Assembly (NCBI RefSeq): GCF_036370855.1
Contig: NC_088111.1
Location: 24,897,501 to 24,961,500 of the forward strand
DNA: 64,000 nt
DNA from: Dromaius novaehollandiae
Taxonomy: Eukaryota; Chordata; Aves; Casuariiformes; Dromaiidae
Direction of reading: 5' to 3'
Below, piece by piece: positions 1-12,871 of the stretch. The notes beneath the pieces are model-generated. The model made no database searches and was not told the origin of the DNA. It saw only the letters and a list, made by a program, of their open reading frames with translations. The stretch's first letter is position 1; each line of letters starts with the position of its first letter. The translations under genes were made by a program, and so were the position numbers.

Positions 1-3000
1 TCTGAACTGGCAGAGGGAGAGAGACTCTCCCGGTGGGCCAAGAGGGCCAGGGCTAAGTTTTTTGCAACCAAAAAAGCCCCAGAGAGGTGTTGACCTGGAA
101 AGTAGGGCTCAAAGGAAGAACTATTTTTCCAAGGACTCACGGAATTCAGAGGTGTGTGTTTAAAAACTTTTGATTTAAATTGCTCCCCCAACAGGCCTGG
201 GATTATTTGGGCCCAGTATATCATCTACTAGTGCACGCATATATTCTCCAAATAGACTCCTAGGATTTTTTTTATTACCATTTCATCATAAAACAGAATG
301 GAAGAACTGTAACTTTAAAGTGCACATCCTCAATTAGAAATTTCCTGTGGCGGCCGTAAGAAAATAAGCAGGTTGAGTAGTAGCAGGTGGCTTTGGATGA
401 TAGAGCCCTTTGGATTAATAAGATCTGGAACAAGAATTTTACACTGTACTACATATATCCAGCAAGTTAGGGGTATGAAATAGTAACATTTGAAGGAGTT
501 GCACCACCCAAGTACTCATAGGTGAAGAGCACTACTTGTGAAATGGGATTTTTACCCAGAGGCAGAATACCCTTTTTACAAGCAATATGTAACATCTACT
601 TGCAATTGGGCTAAAGGCCTCATTTTTTTTCCTGAGTAATACTTCACAAGTATTGCAGTTATTGCACATGGGCTGAACATTTCAGTACCTAGAATACATA
701 GAGGCTAGTAGTGCTATTCTTATGAAATATTTCTCTACTTATGTAAAATTCACTAGGCCTTGGTAACCATATGACAAAACTGATAAAAAGAACAGCATAA
801 TACAGACACAGCTGAGGGAGCTTTCGGTAATTGCCGATATTTTCCTGAGGGCTTGAAGACTGCACTTGCATCTGGTACGTAATAGTGGCACATAGAGTTC
901 ACAAGCATCTTGGGAGTCAGTAACATTGTATTCACAAACCTAGACCTTTTTAGTCTTGGGCTAACAACATCACAACCAGCCTGGTTAATTGGAAGGCCTG
1001 ATTAGGTTTGTCTAAGACAATATCTCAGATATTGTCCTGTGTTTCTACGTTTATTTAACCAATACAACTAAGAATATGCCTACAATGACACATCTGAAAA
1101 CTAGATGTGGCATTGAGAGCCAGCAGCCCAAAACTCTCTCTATAGTCATGGGAGAATCTCACCTTGATGGAGCAATGCATCCCAACCTAAAAGAGGTTCC
1201 TGAGATACACGACGTGAACCGCTCATTGAACTTGTTTATACTTGCACATATAACTACACCACTACCTTTTATAAGTGTACATTTTGATGAGATAGTTAGC
1301 TATACCATGTACTTCATGCTGATGGCTAGCAATGTATGGTTTAGCAGAATGTCAGACATTGCATTGTAACAGGATTGGATTATCTGCACTGGGATCTAGC
1401 TGTAAGGTCTCCGATTAAAAGTACCAGAAAGGGAATATCTCACAGGCAGGAGGTCCATTCGTTTGGCTAGTGTTAACACATCATCGCTTGACTATTCGTA
1501 CAGCAATGGATTTTGGAGCCTTGTATCACATAGAGATTTTCATGAAGTATCGCCTTGGCTGTCCAACAAAAGATGGGTAACTCAAAGTTTTCAGTTAGTG
1601 AAGATCCCATTAAGCCAGTTTGGGAAGATGGAAGGGCACAGCCCTAGTTCTGCTGCTAGGTGTACATGAGATTTATCTGTTCACTGTCTATTTCTGGCAT
1701 CTGTTGGGTTTATTACATACTGATTACCTCCATTCTCTGTTTCGTAACTTCATGGGATATGTGATTTCTGATGGTCCTAGGGCTTACTGCAGTACACAGA
1801 AAGAGAACTGGACCTCATGAATTTATTCCAGCTGAAGGTCTATGCAAGCATTGCAGGGGAGACCTGTGTTTGGTAATCCCTAGAGAATCCCAGCATATCT
1901 TCTAACACATATGTGGGAATCTTAATTTTATGAGTCACACACTGCAAACAGAGAACAGGCTTTAGGAGTGACTGATAAACAATATTATCCATGTTAACAC
2001 TGCAAAAGTTATTGGTTGGTAGTGTTGGAACAGCAACATATACACCATCCTGTGCATCCAGTTCTGGAACAAGAGTGGGATTTTTGATTGTTCTCCAGAG
2101 TAGTGCTGGTAATTTGTGTTCATTCTTATGCCTGGGTACACATCCGCTTCAAGTAATGCATAGATTTCACAAGTGGTTTACCTATTGTCTTTTCAGGAGG
2201 AGCTATACAAAATTAAAAGGTTGCTCCTGTGAAAAAATTGGATATTGTCCATAAAATCAACACAGAAGGAGTTTAGAGGATGCTGTGCTAGCTGTCCTTG
2301 CAAAGCCATTACAACACTTCCACAGCAGTCATTCAGGATCTGTTCTTTAGTCTGCAAAGACTTGGAATGTATGTGTTACCACTGCCCTTTCCTAAGGTAT
2401 GTTCTTTTGCTGGGGAGCTGTTGCCACATTTATTTTGGCCTAGTCTGTGTAAGTGCTTGATTTCAGACTTCACACTAAGACAAACTGGCTTAAAAAACCA
2501 TTTGTGAACAAGTCTTAAGGCTGTAGTTTACTGTAAAGAAGTCACTTAAAACTGTGGACTCTCTTGGGATATAAAACTTCAGTAACCTGGAAGGGCCCAT
2601 GAGGTAGAGTTGTAGGACCTAAAGAGAAAGACACCATCTATTTTCTTTTCCTGAGAGTAGACTTAAGTTCCAAACCACCTATAGAAAGGTCCTAGAACAT
2701 GAAAGACATAGGAACGAAAGGATTCAGGATGATTAAATACTTTTATCGTATGTCTAGCTTCCCTTGACCTTTTGATAATATTCTGAAAAAGCCTCCCACA
2801 CCCAATAAAGATAGCATCCAAGAAAGCCTCAGAGACAGTCCTCTCCAGATACTACCCTCAACACATATTTATGAAACCTCATTAAAAGAAAAAGACATTT
2901 GCTTTCTCAATGAAGCAGCTATTTTGCCAATGTTTGTGGATGTTTGCATAACTATTCCTATGTTGCCAAATTTGGATTGATCACTTGCTTAACAGATTGG

Positions 3001-4020
3001 TGTTTCCTAAGTCAACAGTGAAATAATTTTTCTGTTATGTGAAGATACTCTTATTAGATATGGAAAGAGAAAAAAGGACAGTTAAATTTCCTGGAGATAC
3101 AGATCAGTGTATATCACCAGCAATGAATTCCTTGTAGCAGTGAGTATTTCTGTGTTCATTTTCCATTGTATTTCACCTGAATGACTTCCCCATTTTAAGA
3201 ATACATGATGCTGTGATTTAAACCACCATGTGTTCCTGCTGACTAAAACATTTCTTATGCTATTTTAAGGTCTGACCTTAGTCCTTTTCAAGCTGGAAAT
3301 AAGCTTCTGTGAGAATGAGAGGCAAGAGATGATCCTGCTTTAAATTGGGTACCATAGTTACCTATTTTATGTTGTTTCTTTGTATCTCTTACAAGTGACA
3401 ATATATTATGTTATTTACACCATGTCATCATTGTGATCCAGGTTTCAAAATAAGGATGTGAATGAGACTTTCTTTTTTCCCTGTGTTCCTTGGCGTTGCC
3501 TGCAGAGTGCATACGACTTGGCTGATCATGGTAATGAATTGCTCTAATGGTTATCAGTAAAGAATTTCCTGCATAAGATTCAGCTAGAATAGTCTTGCTG
3601 GCTCTCACTATAGAACCAGTGCATAAGTCATTCTTGCAAATACTGATTTACTGTTTAATATAGTAATGCAAAGCATATGGAAAGATCCTTCAATGCCAAG
3701 TCTGCCTAGACTTCTATGCACTGGGAGAGGGGAAAAAATTAAATGTCCGAGTAGATCCTAAAAGTGATAATACTGTTGTTATGAAAGTCTACAGGGCAAA
3801 ATTTGTAGAAAGAAGTGAAGTCTTTTATCAGATACTGGATTATATTCAGTTTTTTATCCCACTAGATAAAGCTGAAAGAACAAAATGCATTCCGAGTACA
3901 CCATCCCTTTCAGTGATTACTGGGGGTGGGATTCCTCTGTGCTAGCATTACTTCACCTAAAAATTAGGTCTCTAGTTTCAGCTAGTCATCTAAACTCCTT
4001 TCATGATATTAGCATCATGA
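1..4020. other. Intergenic, no gene seen
   Basis: This is AT-rich sequence. Open stretches on both strands are short, have low complexity or lack any family resemblance. I saw no OR motif, CR1 terminus or LTR end in it. Some may be decayed repeat that cannot be recognised by eye. Confidence 0.5.
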
Positions 4021-4029
4021 CATAATTTA

Positions 4030-4480
4030 AGCTGAAAGGACTTCTAGAGCTCTGTATTCCGACCCCTCTGTTCAGAGTAGGGCTACCTTCAAAGGCATAT
4101 TGGGTTGCTCAGGGTCTTGTCTAACTGAGTTCAGAACAGCTCCAAGGATGAAGAGGCCACCACCTCTCTGGCTGCTGCTTCCAATGTTGTAGCACTCTTG
4201 TGAATTTCTTGTTTCTTATTTCTAGCTGGAATTTCCCTTGCTGCAGTTTGTTCCTGTTGCCTCTTGTCTTTTCTCTATGCATCTCTTAGAGTCTGACTTC
4301 ATCTTTATAACCTCCCATTGAGTAGCTGAAGTTTGCAAATAGGTCTCCCCTTCAATTTCTCTTCTAAAGGCTGAAGTTGAATCCTTTGATAAATTGACTT
4401 GACCTCTACCTTCATCATACCCACCTGAATTGAGGCAAGATTAACCCTGTCTCTGACTACTCCTAACATCCTTACTGGGC
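4030..4480 (-). mobile_element. Old CR1 LINE 3' fragment
   Basis: The plus strand reads as the complement of a diverged CR1 3' untranslated region. Recognisable phrases in the expected order are 'ctgaaaggacttctagagc', 'ccaccacctctctggctgc', 'ttgttcctgttgcctcttgtc' and 'caaataggtctcccctt'. It is more diverged than the CR1 at 6.7 kb, so it is probably an older insertion. No target duplication was found. The call rests on remembered family layout and not on an alignment. Confidence 0.5.
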
Positions 4481-4875
4481 ACCACTGGGCTAGGACAGAC
4501 ATTTGACACAAACAGAAAGAATGGCTCTCTGTAAATGCCTTAGAGAGAGATGGTGGATAGAGATGAACTTAAATTGTTATCTTTGTCTTCAGCTCTTCAG
4601 CTCTCCAGAGTCAGAGAAGATGAATTGCACACAATGAAGTAAACATTCTTGATTAATCACTGTATGCTTGATGCCTATTTTTTGCCTTTTACATTAGGTA
4701 TATGGGAGTAAAGTTCAGATTTTTGAGTGAGGTGAGGCAAAGTTGCAAGTGTTTTTGAACTGCTAAACAGACCAAAAAACCCCCCGCTCTTTCAAAGAGG
4801 GATGCAATTTTGACAAAGTTCCTACTTCTTTGTTCCAGGTATATCTCTGAAATCATTTCCACAACGAAAGGTAAA

Positions 4876-5810
4876 ATGGAGAGGGCCAACGTGTCAACAG
4901 TATCTGAATTTATTCTTGTAGGTCTTTCTGATGCTCCAGAGGTATGTTTTCTTCTCTTTGTGCTGTTTTTGTTCATCTGTTTGGCCACCCTGGCAAGCAA
5001 CATCACAATCCTTATTGCCATTAGCACAGATACTCGCCTGCACAACCCCATGTACTTTTTTCTCTGCAGCCTATCTTTCCTGGATATCTTGTGCCCCACT
5101 ATAACTGTACCGAAGATGCTGGAGGCCTTGCTGTTTGAGAACAAGGTAATTTCATTCACTGGCTACATGCTCCAGCTGTTCTTCTTCATTGATACTGTAG
5201 GCACAGAGATTTTCCTCCTGGCTGTGGTGGCATATGACCGTTACATTGCAATATGTCATCCGCTGCAGTACATGAATATCTTGAATATGAAACTGTGTGC
5301 TCACCTAGCCATTGGCACCTGGATAGCAGGATTTTTGAATTCTCTGTTGCATATATCTTTCATTTTTACACTCTTTTTCTGTGATTCTAATAAAGTTGAC
5401 CAATATTACTGTGATATTCCCCCTGTGCTGGCCCTCTCCTGCTCTCCTACTTACACCAGGGAACTGGTAATTCTCACAGTTGCTGGCATCCTCGGAAGCA
5501 GTGCCTTTCTGGTCACGCTGATCTCATATGTCTATATCCTCTTGACTATCCTGTGCACGAACTCTGCTGAGGGCAGGCATAAAGCTTTCTCCACTTGTGG
5601 TTCTCACTTGACAGTAGTATGCCTTTTCTATGGAACCACCATTTACACATATGTACGGACTTCCTCCAGCTACTCTCTCAATCAGGACAGGATCATTTCC
5701 ATGCTCTGTGGGATCTTCACTCCCCCCTAATCTACAGTCTGAGGAATAAAGAAGTTAAATGTACCCTAAGAAGAGTGACCAGCCAGGTAAGAACTGCTTT
5801 AACAAGATGA
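4876..5810 (+). pseudogene. Olfactory receptor, class II, broken in TM7
   Basis: This is a single-exon G-protein-coupled odorant receptor. The ATG at 4876 gives MERANVSTVSEFILVGLSD, with an N-glycosylation site (NVS) in the short N-terminus. TM1 (GN-type turn), the PMYFFLCSLSFLDI segment of TM2, the MAYDRY equivalent VAYDRYIAICHPLQY, the long second loop with its cysteines, and KAFSTCGSHLTVV of TM6 are all present. The frame closes at a TAA (5728-5730) just after GIFTP. The expected PLLNPLIYSLRNK motif resumes in another frame (LIYSLRNKEVKC) and runs to a TGA at 5808. Compared with the family pattern, about 10 nt are missing in the run of Cs at 5722-5727. The subfamily resembles OR5V/OR12D-like receptors, judged only from the FCDSNKVDQYYCDIPP loop. 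A truncated receptor without the end of TM7 is unlikely to signal. Confidence 0.88.
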
Positions 5811-6699
5811 GAACATCTCTCCCAGGCCCTGGCCTCCTCTGGAGCCCAATCAACTGGGTAGGTACTACAATTCATGATTTCTCCCAGTCAGGTGAAGGAC
5901 TCATTTCCCCTAACTTCAGCCATCTAAAACTTAGATGCCAGGATCAAAACTCCTTGCCTGCACTTCCTTTACAGTTAAAAGGTGTACACCTCTAGAAGGT
6001 CAACTGGATGGCATGGCTAGCCCATTATCATAGGAGGAGGTGACCTACAGTTTGCTGACAGGCTGAGTTTTTTTTCTCCACTGAGCACAGAGGAAGCTTG
6101 GATACATAGACCTTATGGAGTGTGAATGGCAGGAAGGGATACTGTAGGCACACTTAAAGATACACATCCTTCTGTACTAAGGCAGTTTATATGGCTGGGG
6201 CACCTTTTTTGTCCATATTACTCCTGTGAAAGAGAACGTGAGCACATCTTTTGTGGAAAATTCACTGGAAGGAAAGCTCCTTTGCCATCACTTAAGGTCA
6301 GAAATCTGGGTGTGTTTTCACCAGGCATGCCAAGAATCCAGCTGCAATACCTGCGGTGTGAATAGGTACACCAGGCCACAGTTTGCACCATGCATCTCAA
6401 AATCGGTCTGCCAGGGTGGAAATCAGCTCCCCTAAACTGAGATGTGAACAGTGCTGAAGTCTACACACAAGCTAGTTTTCTAAGACTGCTTTTCTGGCCT
6501 GTGCAGAGGCAAGAAGGCCTTGCAATCACAAGGATTCTGTGAACGTTCCACTGCTATGCCTGAGCCGTTCTCAGTGTTGGCAGTACTGAAGGTAGATTTA
6601 CAGAGTCTGTTTTAGGTCTGTGCGAGTCCCTAACGAGAAACAGTGTTTCCTTCCAGGCAGAAGTGAAAAATGTGGCTGACAAAAAAATGGAACTGGATG
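5811..6699. other. OR 3' flank, nothing recognised
   Basis: This is unremarkable single-copy-looking sequence between the broken receptor and the next CR1. It has no convincing coding frame, and no polyadenylation signal could be tied to the receptor. Confidence 0.4.
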
Positions 6700-7170
6700 C
6701 ACAAAGAATCACAGAATCACAGAACGGTTGAGGCTGGAAGGGACCCCCGTCTGGTCCAACCTCCCTGCTCAAGTAGGGTCAGCTAGGGCAGGATGCCCAG
6801 GACCATGTCCAGTTGGGTTTTAAATATCTCCAAGGACAGAGACTGCACAACCTCTCTGGACAGCCTGTTCTAGTGTTCAATCCCCTGTCAGAGAAGAAGT
6901 GTTTTCTCAAGTTCAAATGGAATTCCCTGAGTTTCAGTTTGTGTCTATTGCCTGTTTTCCTGTCACTGGGCACCACTGAGAAGAGCCTGGCTCCATCTTT
7001 CTTACACCTTCCCATCAGATATTTATAAACATCAATAAGATACACCGCCATGAGCCTTCTCTTCTCTAGGCTAAACAGTTCTCTGCCTCCCTTTGTAAGA
7101 GAGATGCTCCAGTGCCTTAATCATTTCATGGCCCTTTGCTGGAGTCGCTCCAGTAGAGGGAGGGTGCTGT
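6700..7170 (-). mobile_element. CR1 LINE 3' end
   Basis: The plus strand begins 'agaatcacagaatcacagaa', the complement of the CR1 terminal short repeat. It continues with 'ggctggaagggaccccc', 'tccagttgggttttaaata', 'tctccaaggacagagactgc', 'acaacctctctggacagcc' and 'cccttccatcagatat'-like text. This is the standard order of a bird CR1 3' untranslated region on the minus strand. CR1 elements insert without a poly(A) tail and are usually 5'-truncated, and here the 5' limit fades out near 7170. Short open frames inside it are not genes. Confidence 0.9.
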
Positions 7171-9851
7171 GCAGACTCCTATGTGTGTGCGTTGTGGCTA
7201 TAAATCTGGGTGCATCTTAACTACGCCTCTGTGCTGGGATGATAAATACTCATGGCTGGGGGTGGACCTCAGGCTTGTAAAAGCACTATGGCATGGCATT
7301 CCAGCTGTGGTGCCTGGTGCAAAATAATTCATATGACTTTGTTGTTTGCACACTGCTCTGTACTGAAACCAAATGTCAAGGATGTATTTCTTAGTGGGCT
7401 TTTAGTGTGGTTGCTGCCTTTGTGTAAAGGCTAAGCAAATGACTGCTTCCTGCTGGAACTCAGCTCTCAGTGGTAATGAATCTTCATTCTTAATAGTAAA
7501 TCAGTGAAAGTATGAAAGTATGTTAAATTTTGTTCACCCTCAGCTGTGGGTTGTGCTGACAATGGGTTCATAATGCATTTTCTGATTTTTTTAAAATATA
7601 TTTCAACAACTTTAAAAATAGCATGATTGTCTGTTACTATCCAAAACCATTTAAATTCCAAAGTCAAGCTTTAAGAAGTTGGTAAATGCCTCCATGAATT
7701 TTCCATGAAGCTTTTTTTGGGGGGGAGGGGGGGTGCCTCTGTTCTCATGTTGACATCACAGCAGAGTAGTCATGGATGGGATTGATGTGAAACAATGCAG
7801 ATGAGGTATCTGTACCAGGGCTTTCTGTGCAGTTCCCTGTGCAGCAGTTGAACAGAAATCAAGAAATCAGCATTCATCCCATCCCAAAGTAAGTATTTCT
7901 CATACGCCAGATGAACTGCACCATCATGGTGCCTTTTCTCTCAGCTGAAAAAGAGCCTTGGAACCATGCATGGATGTGTAATTTCAGTGTCCAAACTAGG
8001 CAATTCCTACATATACAGTTAAACAAAAACCAGCAGGGCATTGTCTTCAGAACTGGTTTGGTCTGACTACTACTATTTCAGTAATACAGAGCCTATCACA
8101 GTGTTGGCATGCACCAAATCTATGTCCGTCTATCTCTTTCCCTCCTCCCTCTACCCTCAAGACAATTACAGGACACAGTTGGGGGTGACTCGTTAATAGT
8201 TTGCACATGGCTAACCCATTTTGAAGTGGTAAATGGGAGAAAAGAACTGATCCATTTGGACGTGAGCCATGCTATACTCTCACAGTTTTTGGGCACGATA
8301 GTCTGTGTTGACAGCTGGAATACCCTTTCTTACCCTTTTCAGTAAGGCCATACCAATGTAGTATTCACCAACAAACTGAGGCAACTAGATCATTGCTTCT
8401 GGTACCAACAGACTGTGCAGTCATCAACAACGTTTACTACCTATATAAATGGAAGGAATCTCTTACTAACTGTGGACGAAACTATCACTGTCTGAATAAT
8501 ATGGAAATGTTTTCTGTAGTTACACCATCAAAAAACAGAGTTTTCCAAAAGCTATAGGTAAGTTAATGACCATGAATTTCCAAACATTTGCTTCTGATTT
8601 GAGAAACAAAGCAGACAGGTGGGGACTGGACAAACATATCTTTTCTCATTAATCAAGATTTTCAAAATGAGTATTAACCCAGGTGGATGACCAGCATAAG
8701 GCACTTCAAAAGAAAGAGAGTTTTAGGAAGTATAAAGAATATTCTGAAAAGAAGTTTCTTTAAAGCATCTAAGACTGAGCTTTTGTGAAAGGTCTGGAAC
8801 TAGGTTTAATAATATTTTTAAATGATATGTGTGTCTTTGTTTTGGCCACAAACTATTTCACAGCAAATAAAAGCTTCGGAAAACATTAGCTGTCTTTCTA
8901 ATCAGCCTCTTTCTAATCAAAATGATATGCAAATGACTTTGAACTGCATATCAAACAGTTGTCAAGAGTGGGAATGGACAGCACTGTCAAGGAAATCCTG
9001 ACATAATGGGTTAAAAAAAAAAAAGTGTGACACTAGTATAATGATCTCTGCTGGGAACACAGGCCAAGGCTCTTAGAAGCTGTAGGGTTAGCTTCGTTCT
9101 GCTTGAGGTAGGTAGGGTGGTCATTGCTGCTTCTGTTGGATTTAGCATGGATATCTGTCTATTTGAATACTTGATCTGGAAGATTTTTCTTTTTTGAAGG
9201 AGATGATTATTTTCTGTAGAAATAATAGCCCAACTAAGAGCAGCATGCAGAGTTGCTACCAAACTGCAGGACCCTGAAAAACCTTGTGGGATTATACAGG
9301 AAAATGTGAAATACAGATGCAAGAAACTTTTCTGACTCTTCCTCTCTGCCTCATATATAGTTGTTTAAGAGTGAGTGGACTAAGGAAAGAAGTCTTTTCT
9401 TGAACCTTTTGCAACTAAATCATAGGTGGAAAAGACAAAAGGGGCATGTTCTAGAATGTGATGTAGTATACCACTGTTTTCTTCTCTTCTTTGCTGTAGG
9501 ATATTAGACCAATCACTTGGAAATCCCTATGGATTTCCTATCTATGGAATGAAAGGTCAATGATACAAAGGACTTTGAAACTTTTTCTATTACATGTATA
9601 CTTTCTTGTAGTTCTACTCATTTTATTTATATCCACCCTATTTAATAAATATTGTCTGCATATTAAGATAATTATCCAAGAATGAAATGACTCACCATCT
9701 AAAGGTACTTCTATCTCTCTAGTTTAGACTGAAACAAACAAATCAGAGTTGATGTATTCCACTCCTCAGGCTGACAGTGCAAACAAAATGCATAACTTGA
9801 AAAATACTGAAAATCTTCAATGGCAGCTAAGCACACTGCAGGGGGCTTTCA
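7171..9851. other. Intergenic, no gene seen
   Basis: This is AT-rich spacer with a G-run at about 7718-7732. I saw no exon, OR motif or recognisable repeat terminus. Confidence 0.45.
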
Positions 9852-10084
9852 AAACATCCTGAGGATGCTATCAACCCACAGTAAAAAAGAAAAATTCCAT
9901 CTGTGCCTCCCACCTGATAGCAGTCAGTGTGCTATATGCAACAGTCAGTTGCATTTATGTTCTACCTCAGTGCAACAGCTCACAATGGCAAGGCAAAACT
10001 GGAGCAGTATTTTATGATGGTGATCCCCGTGCTGAATCTCTTGATCTACAGCCTGAGAAACAAAGGTGTAAAGGATGCCCTGAT
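9852..10084 (+). pseudogene. Olfactory receptor C-terminal fragment
   Basis: Only the last third of an odorant receptor remains. The stretch ILRMLSTHSKKEKFHLCL corresponds to intracellular loop 3 and TM6 (family pattern: ..[11 protein letters not shown]). After a frame change, VIPVLNLLIYSLRNKGVKDAL is the TM7 motif PxLNPxIYSLRNK and the start of the tail. The two pieces lie in different frames (9820-10017 and 9927-10148), so at least one indel separates them. No TM1-TM5 sequence was found upstream. A CR1 element begins directly downstream, and its insertion or a deletion may have removed the rest. The receptor is non-functional. Confidence 0.8.
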
Positions 10085-10725
10085 ATCACCTATCACTGTC
10101 CATCTATCTAGCATGTACTTCATCAGTTTGTCTAGGAGGATGTCATGAGAGACTGCGTCGGAAGCCTTGTTACAACTGAGATAAACAAGTGCCTCTCCTC
10201 TCACCTGCTAAGCCAATCATCTCATCATAGCAGGCTGTCAGGTTTGTTAAGCATAATTTTCCCCTCATAAAGCCATTCTGTCTTCTCCCAACCTATCACC
10301 TATCCTTCACATGTCTGGAAACAGTGTCCAGATTAGTTGCTCCATCACCTTCCTAGGTGAGGTGAGGCTGACCAGCTTGTAGTTCCCCGACTCCTCCTTC
10401 TTGCCCTTCTTGAAGGCAGGGATGACATTTGCTCTCTTGCAGTCCTTGGGAATCTTTCCTGTACACTTCCTTTTTAGGCTTGAATTCAGTCAGGAGCTCC
10501 TTGTTCATCCACATAGGCTTCTTGCTACCTTTGCTTGATTTCCTGCTTGTTGGAATGGATCATTCTTGAGTTTGGAGGAGGTGATCCTTGAATACCAACC
10601 AGCTCTCTTGGACCCCTCTTTCCTCCAGGACCATATCACAGGGGAGCCTTCCTGAGCAGGCCAAATTCTGCTGTCCTGAAGTCCAGGGTTATGATCCTGC
10701 TTTTTGCCCTGCTCCCTCCTCACAG
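10085..10725 (-). mobile_element. CR1 LINE, reverse-transcriptase part
   Basis: The complement encodes decayed CR1 ORF2 reverse transcriptase. At about 10385-10435 it reads PAFKKGKKEESGNY followed by KLVSLTS, matching the conserved CR1 block FKKGKKEDPGNYRPVSLTS. Further ORF2-like text lies on both sides. The element continues at 11926-12150 after interruption by an LTR, so it is the older host of that insertion. It has many frame breaks and no intact endonuclease or polymerase. Confidence 0.82.
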
Positions 10726-10730
10726 GATCC

Positions 10731-11920
10731 TGTGGCAGCCAGATGAGTGAACTTTTGCCTTAAACATTTCTTGGTACATAAGGCGCAAGCAAACCATAAC
10801 CCCGAACAAGCCATCTGTTCCCGGCAGGAACAGGACTGAGCTGTTGCGACTCCCGAAATGGTCTCCCTGCAACCATTCAGGACACACCGAGCCTGCGCCG
10901 AACCAGACCACGATCAGGCAGAGACTTTGGGACCTGGACTGTAAATTACTGCTGCTTAGCACAACTTCTATAAAACTTGCTTAGCATGAGTAGCTAAATT
11001 TGCTGAAGCCTTAGGCCGCACTCCCTAGTTCAGTGAGAAAGGGCCCCAGAGCTGGTGCAGGCTGGAAAGACAAGGGGGTTACCAGCAGTTTGCATTCCCA
11101 CGCTTCACACTCCGGGAGGAAGGATGTCAAGGCATTGAAGTGAGGCCTGCTTGGGTGCCGGGACCCTTGGGAGCAGGGCCTCCTCTCACTGCTGAAACAA
11201 TGCTGATTAGGGGGGGTTCTGGGCTATCTCGGGGTCCAGATCATAATCCCTTTGTCTGGACCTTGGAAATAACACCTACTGTCACTGCTGGGGAAGTAAT
11301 AAATTGTCAGGGCCTTGAGAGATAAGGGCAAGACCCGAAGAATGAAAACATATCTGTCAGCAGAAACCACAACAGTAAACAACCTACCTAGGGACCCAAT
11401 AAGGAGCAGGAGACCCCAGACCTAAATATTACTATTGGTCCAAACTACTGCGTGAAGGGCGGAGAGCTTAGATTGGAAAGTATAATTGCCCAGGGATTTC
11501 TTTGTTCGGGGTCCCTCTTCGGAGGCACCCAACTCGAGCTGTAACTACTGCACGCATGTCATTACAATTTATTTGTTTAATTTGCCTTGATTTGGCTCCA
11601 AACTTTTCAGCGGGAACCTAGGGTCGGACCCTGCTCGAGTTGTAATTACTGCACGCGCTTCACTAAAATTTACACCCAGGGTGAAGAGGACCAACAGGAC
11701 GCCGCTGGATCCACGGGTGGTGATACCTCTTTCTCTCTCCCCCTTTTTTTCCTCCCTCTCTCTCCCTCTTTCTCTCTCTCCTCCCCTTCGCCTTTCCCCA
11801 CCTTTTCTCCCCACTCCGTGGAAAATAAAGTTAAAAGGTTGTATGATATTTGACCGGTTTTAGCGTCTTAATCTCGTCCTTGGGATCGTAACGAAACCCC
11901 CCCGATATTGGATCGGGACA
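10731..11920 (+). mobile_element. Solo LTR 1 of an endogenous retrovirus
   Basis: A 1190-bp LTR begins 'tgtggcagcc' and ends 'gatcgggaca' (TG...CA). It is flanked by a perfect 5-bp target duplication, GATCC at 10726-10730 and 11921-11925. An AATAAA polyadenylation signal lies at 11824-11829, followed by about 90 bp of U5-like sequence, which fixes the orientation as plus. A purine/pyrimidine-rich 'tctctctccc' block precedes it. No internal viral sequence follows, so this is a solo LTR left by recombination. It is inserted inside a CR1 element (10085-10725 and 11926-12150). Open frames within it are not genes. Confidence 0.92.
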
Positions 11921-11925
11921 GATCC

Positions 11926-12150
11926 TGAGCTCCACTGTTTTGTGGTCACTGCAGCTAAGACTGCCCCTGACTTCCACATTTCCAACCAGTCCTTCCTTGT
12001 TTGTATGTATGAGGTCCAGAGTACCTCTCCTCCTCAGCTCCTTGATCACCTGCGTTAGGAAGTTGTCATCAAGCACTCCAGCTCCCTGGATTTCTTGTGC
12101 TCTACTCTGTTGTCCATCCAACCAATATCAGGGTAGTCGAAGTTCATAGG
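11926..12150 (-). mobile_element. CR1 LINE, continuation after LTR 1
   Basis: Phrases such as 'aggaagttgtcatcaagcac' and 'tttgtggtcactgcagc' are CR1 ORF2 text on the minus strand. They continue the element split by LTR 1. The distal limit is uncertain. Confidence 0.7.
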
Positions 12151-12871
12151 ACCAGGGCCTATGAACATAAAGTTTATTCCAGTTCTCTGAAGAATGCCTC
12201 ATCTAAGAGGGGAGTGGGACTCAGTTCCCTAAATGCAAGTTTTAATGGCATATAAGATGACCCAAGGTATCTATTCTGGTCCCTAGCTTCTGCTCCAGAA
12301 GGGGTATAGACAACTCATGTTAAACTCAACATGTTTAATTTCTGGCAACTGGCCAAAAAGACCAGACATCTTATACTGCTAAATAGGAAAAGAATTGTCC
12401 ATTAAGAGCAGAACAGGTAGATGTTTCCATAATATTTCCTGTGATTCTTCAACTATGACAGCAGAAACTACTTTCCAAAAATAGTCATTTATTTCAAAGT
12501 CATCTGAAAAATCAGAAGATATACATCAACACAGACAAAGTGCCAGTTAGTCTGGATTGTAAAAATGCACACACAAACAACAACATAGACTGGAGCACCC
12601 TTCTAGGGTTTGTTAACTGCTTTACAAGGTTCCAGTGAATACTAGAGATTATGGGGGACTGTGGAGGTCTAACATGGGGAGAAGCAGGCATACCTAGTTT
12701 CCTTGTAAATCCAGGGATTCTGGTTGCTGAAAATGGGACTCTAAGACCAGAGGCTTGCTCAGGAAGCATTTCCCTTTTGACACCCCATCAGCTTTTTGTA
12801 TATTGGATATTGTATCTGTTACCAGAGTAGCAATAAACCATCAGTACCAGTCTGAGGGCTGACATACACTC
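12151..12871. other. Spacer between LTR 1/CR1 and LTR 2
   Basis: No gene was recognised. The sequence may include further decayed CR1 at its left end. Confidence 0.4.

Noticed and set aside
11569-12121. Open frames within LTR 1 (and the identical ones in LTR 3)
   Set aside because: They lie in LTR regulatory sequence including a purine block. LTRs of this type do not encode proteins.
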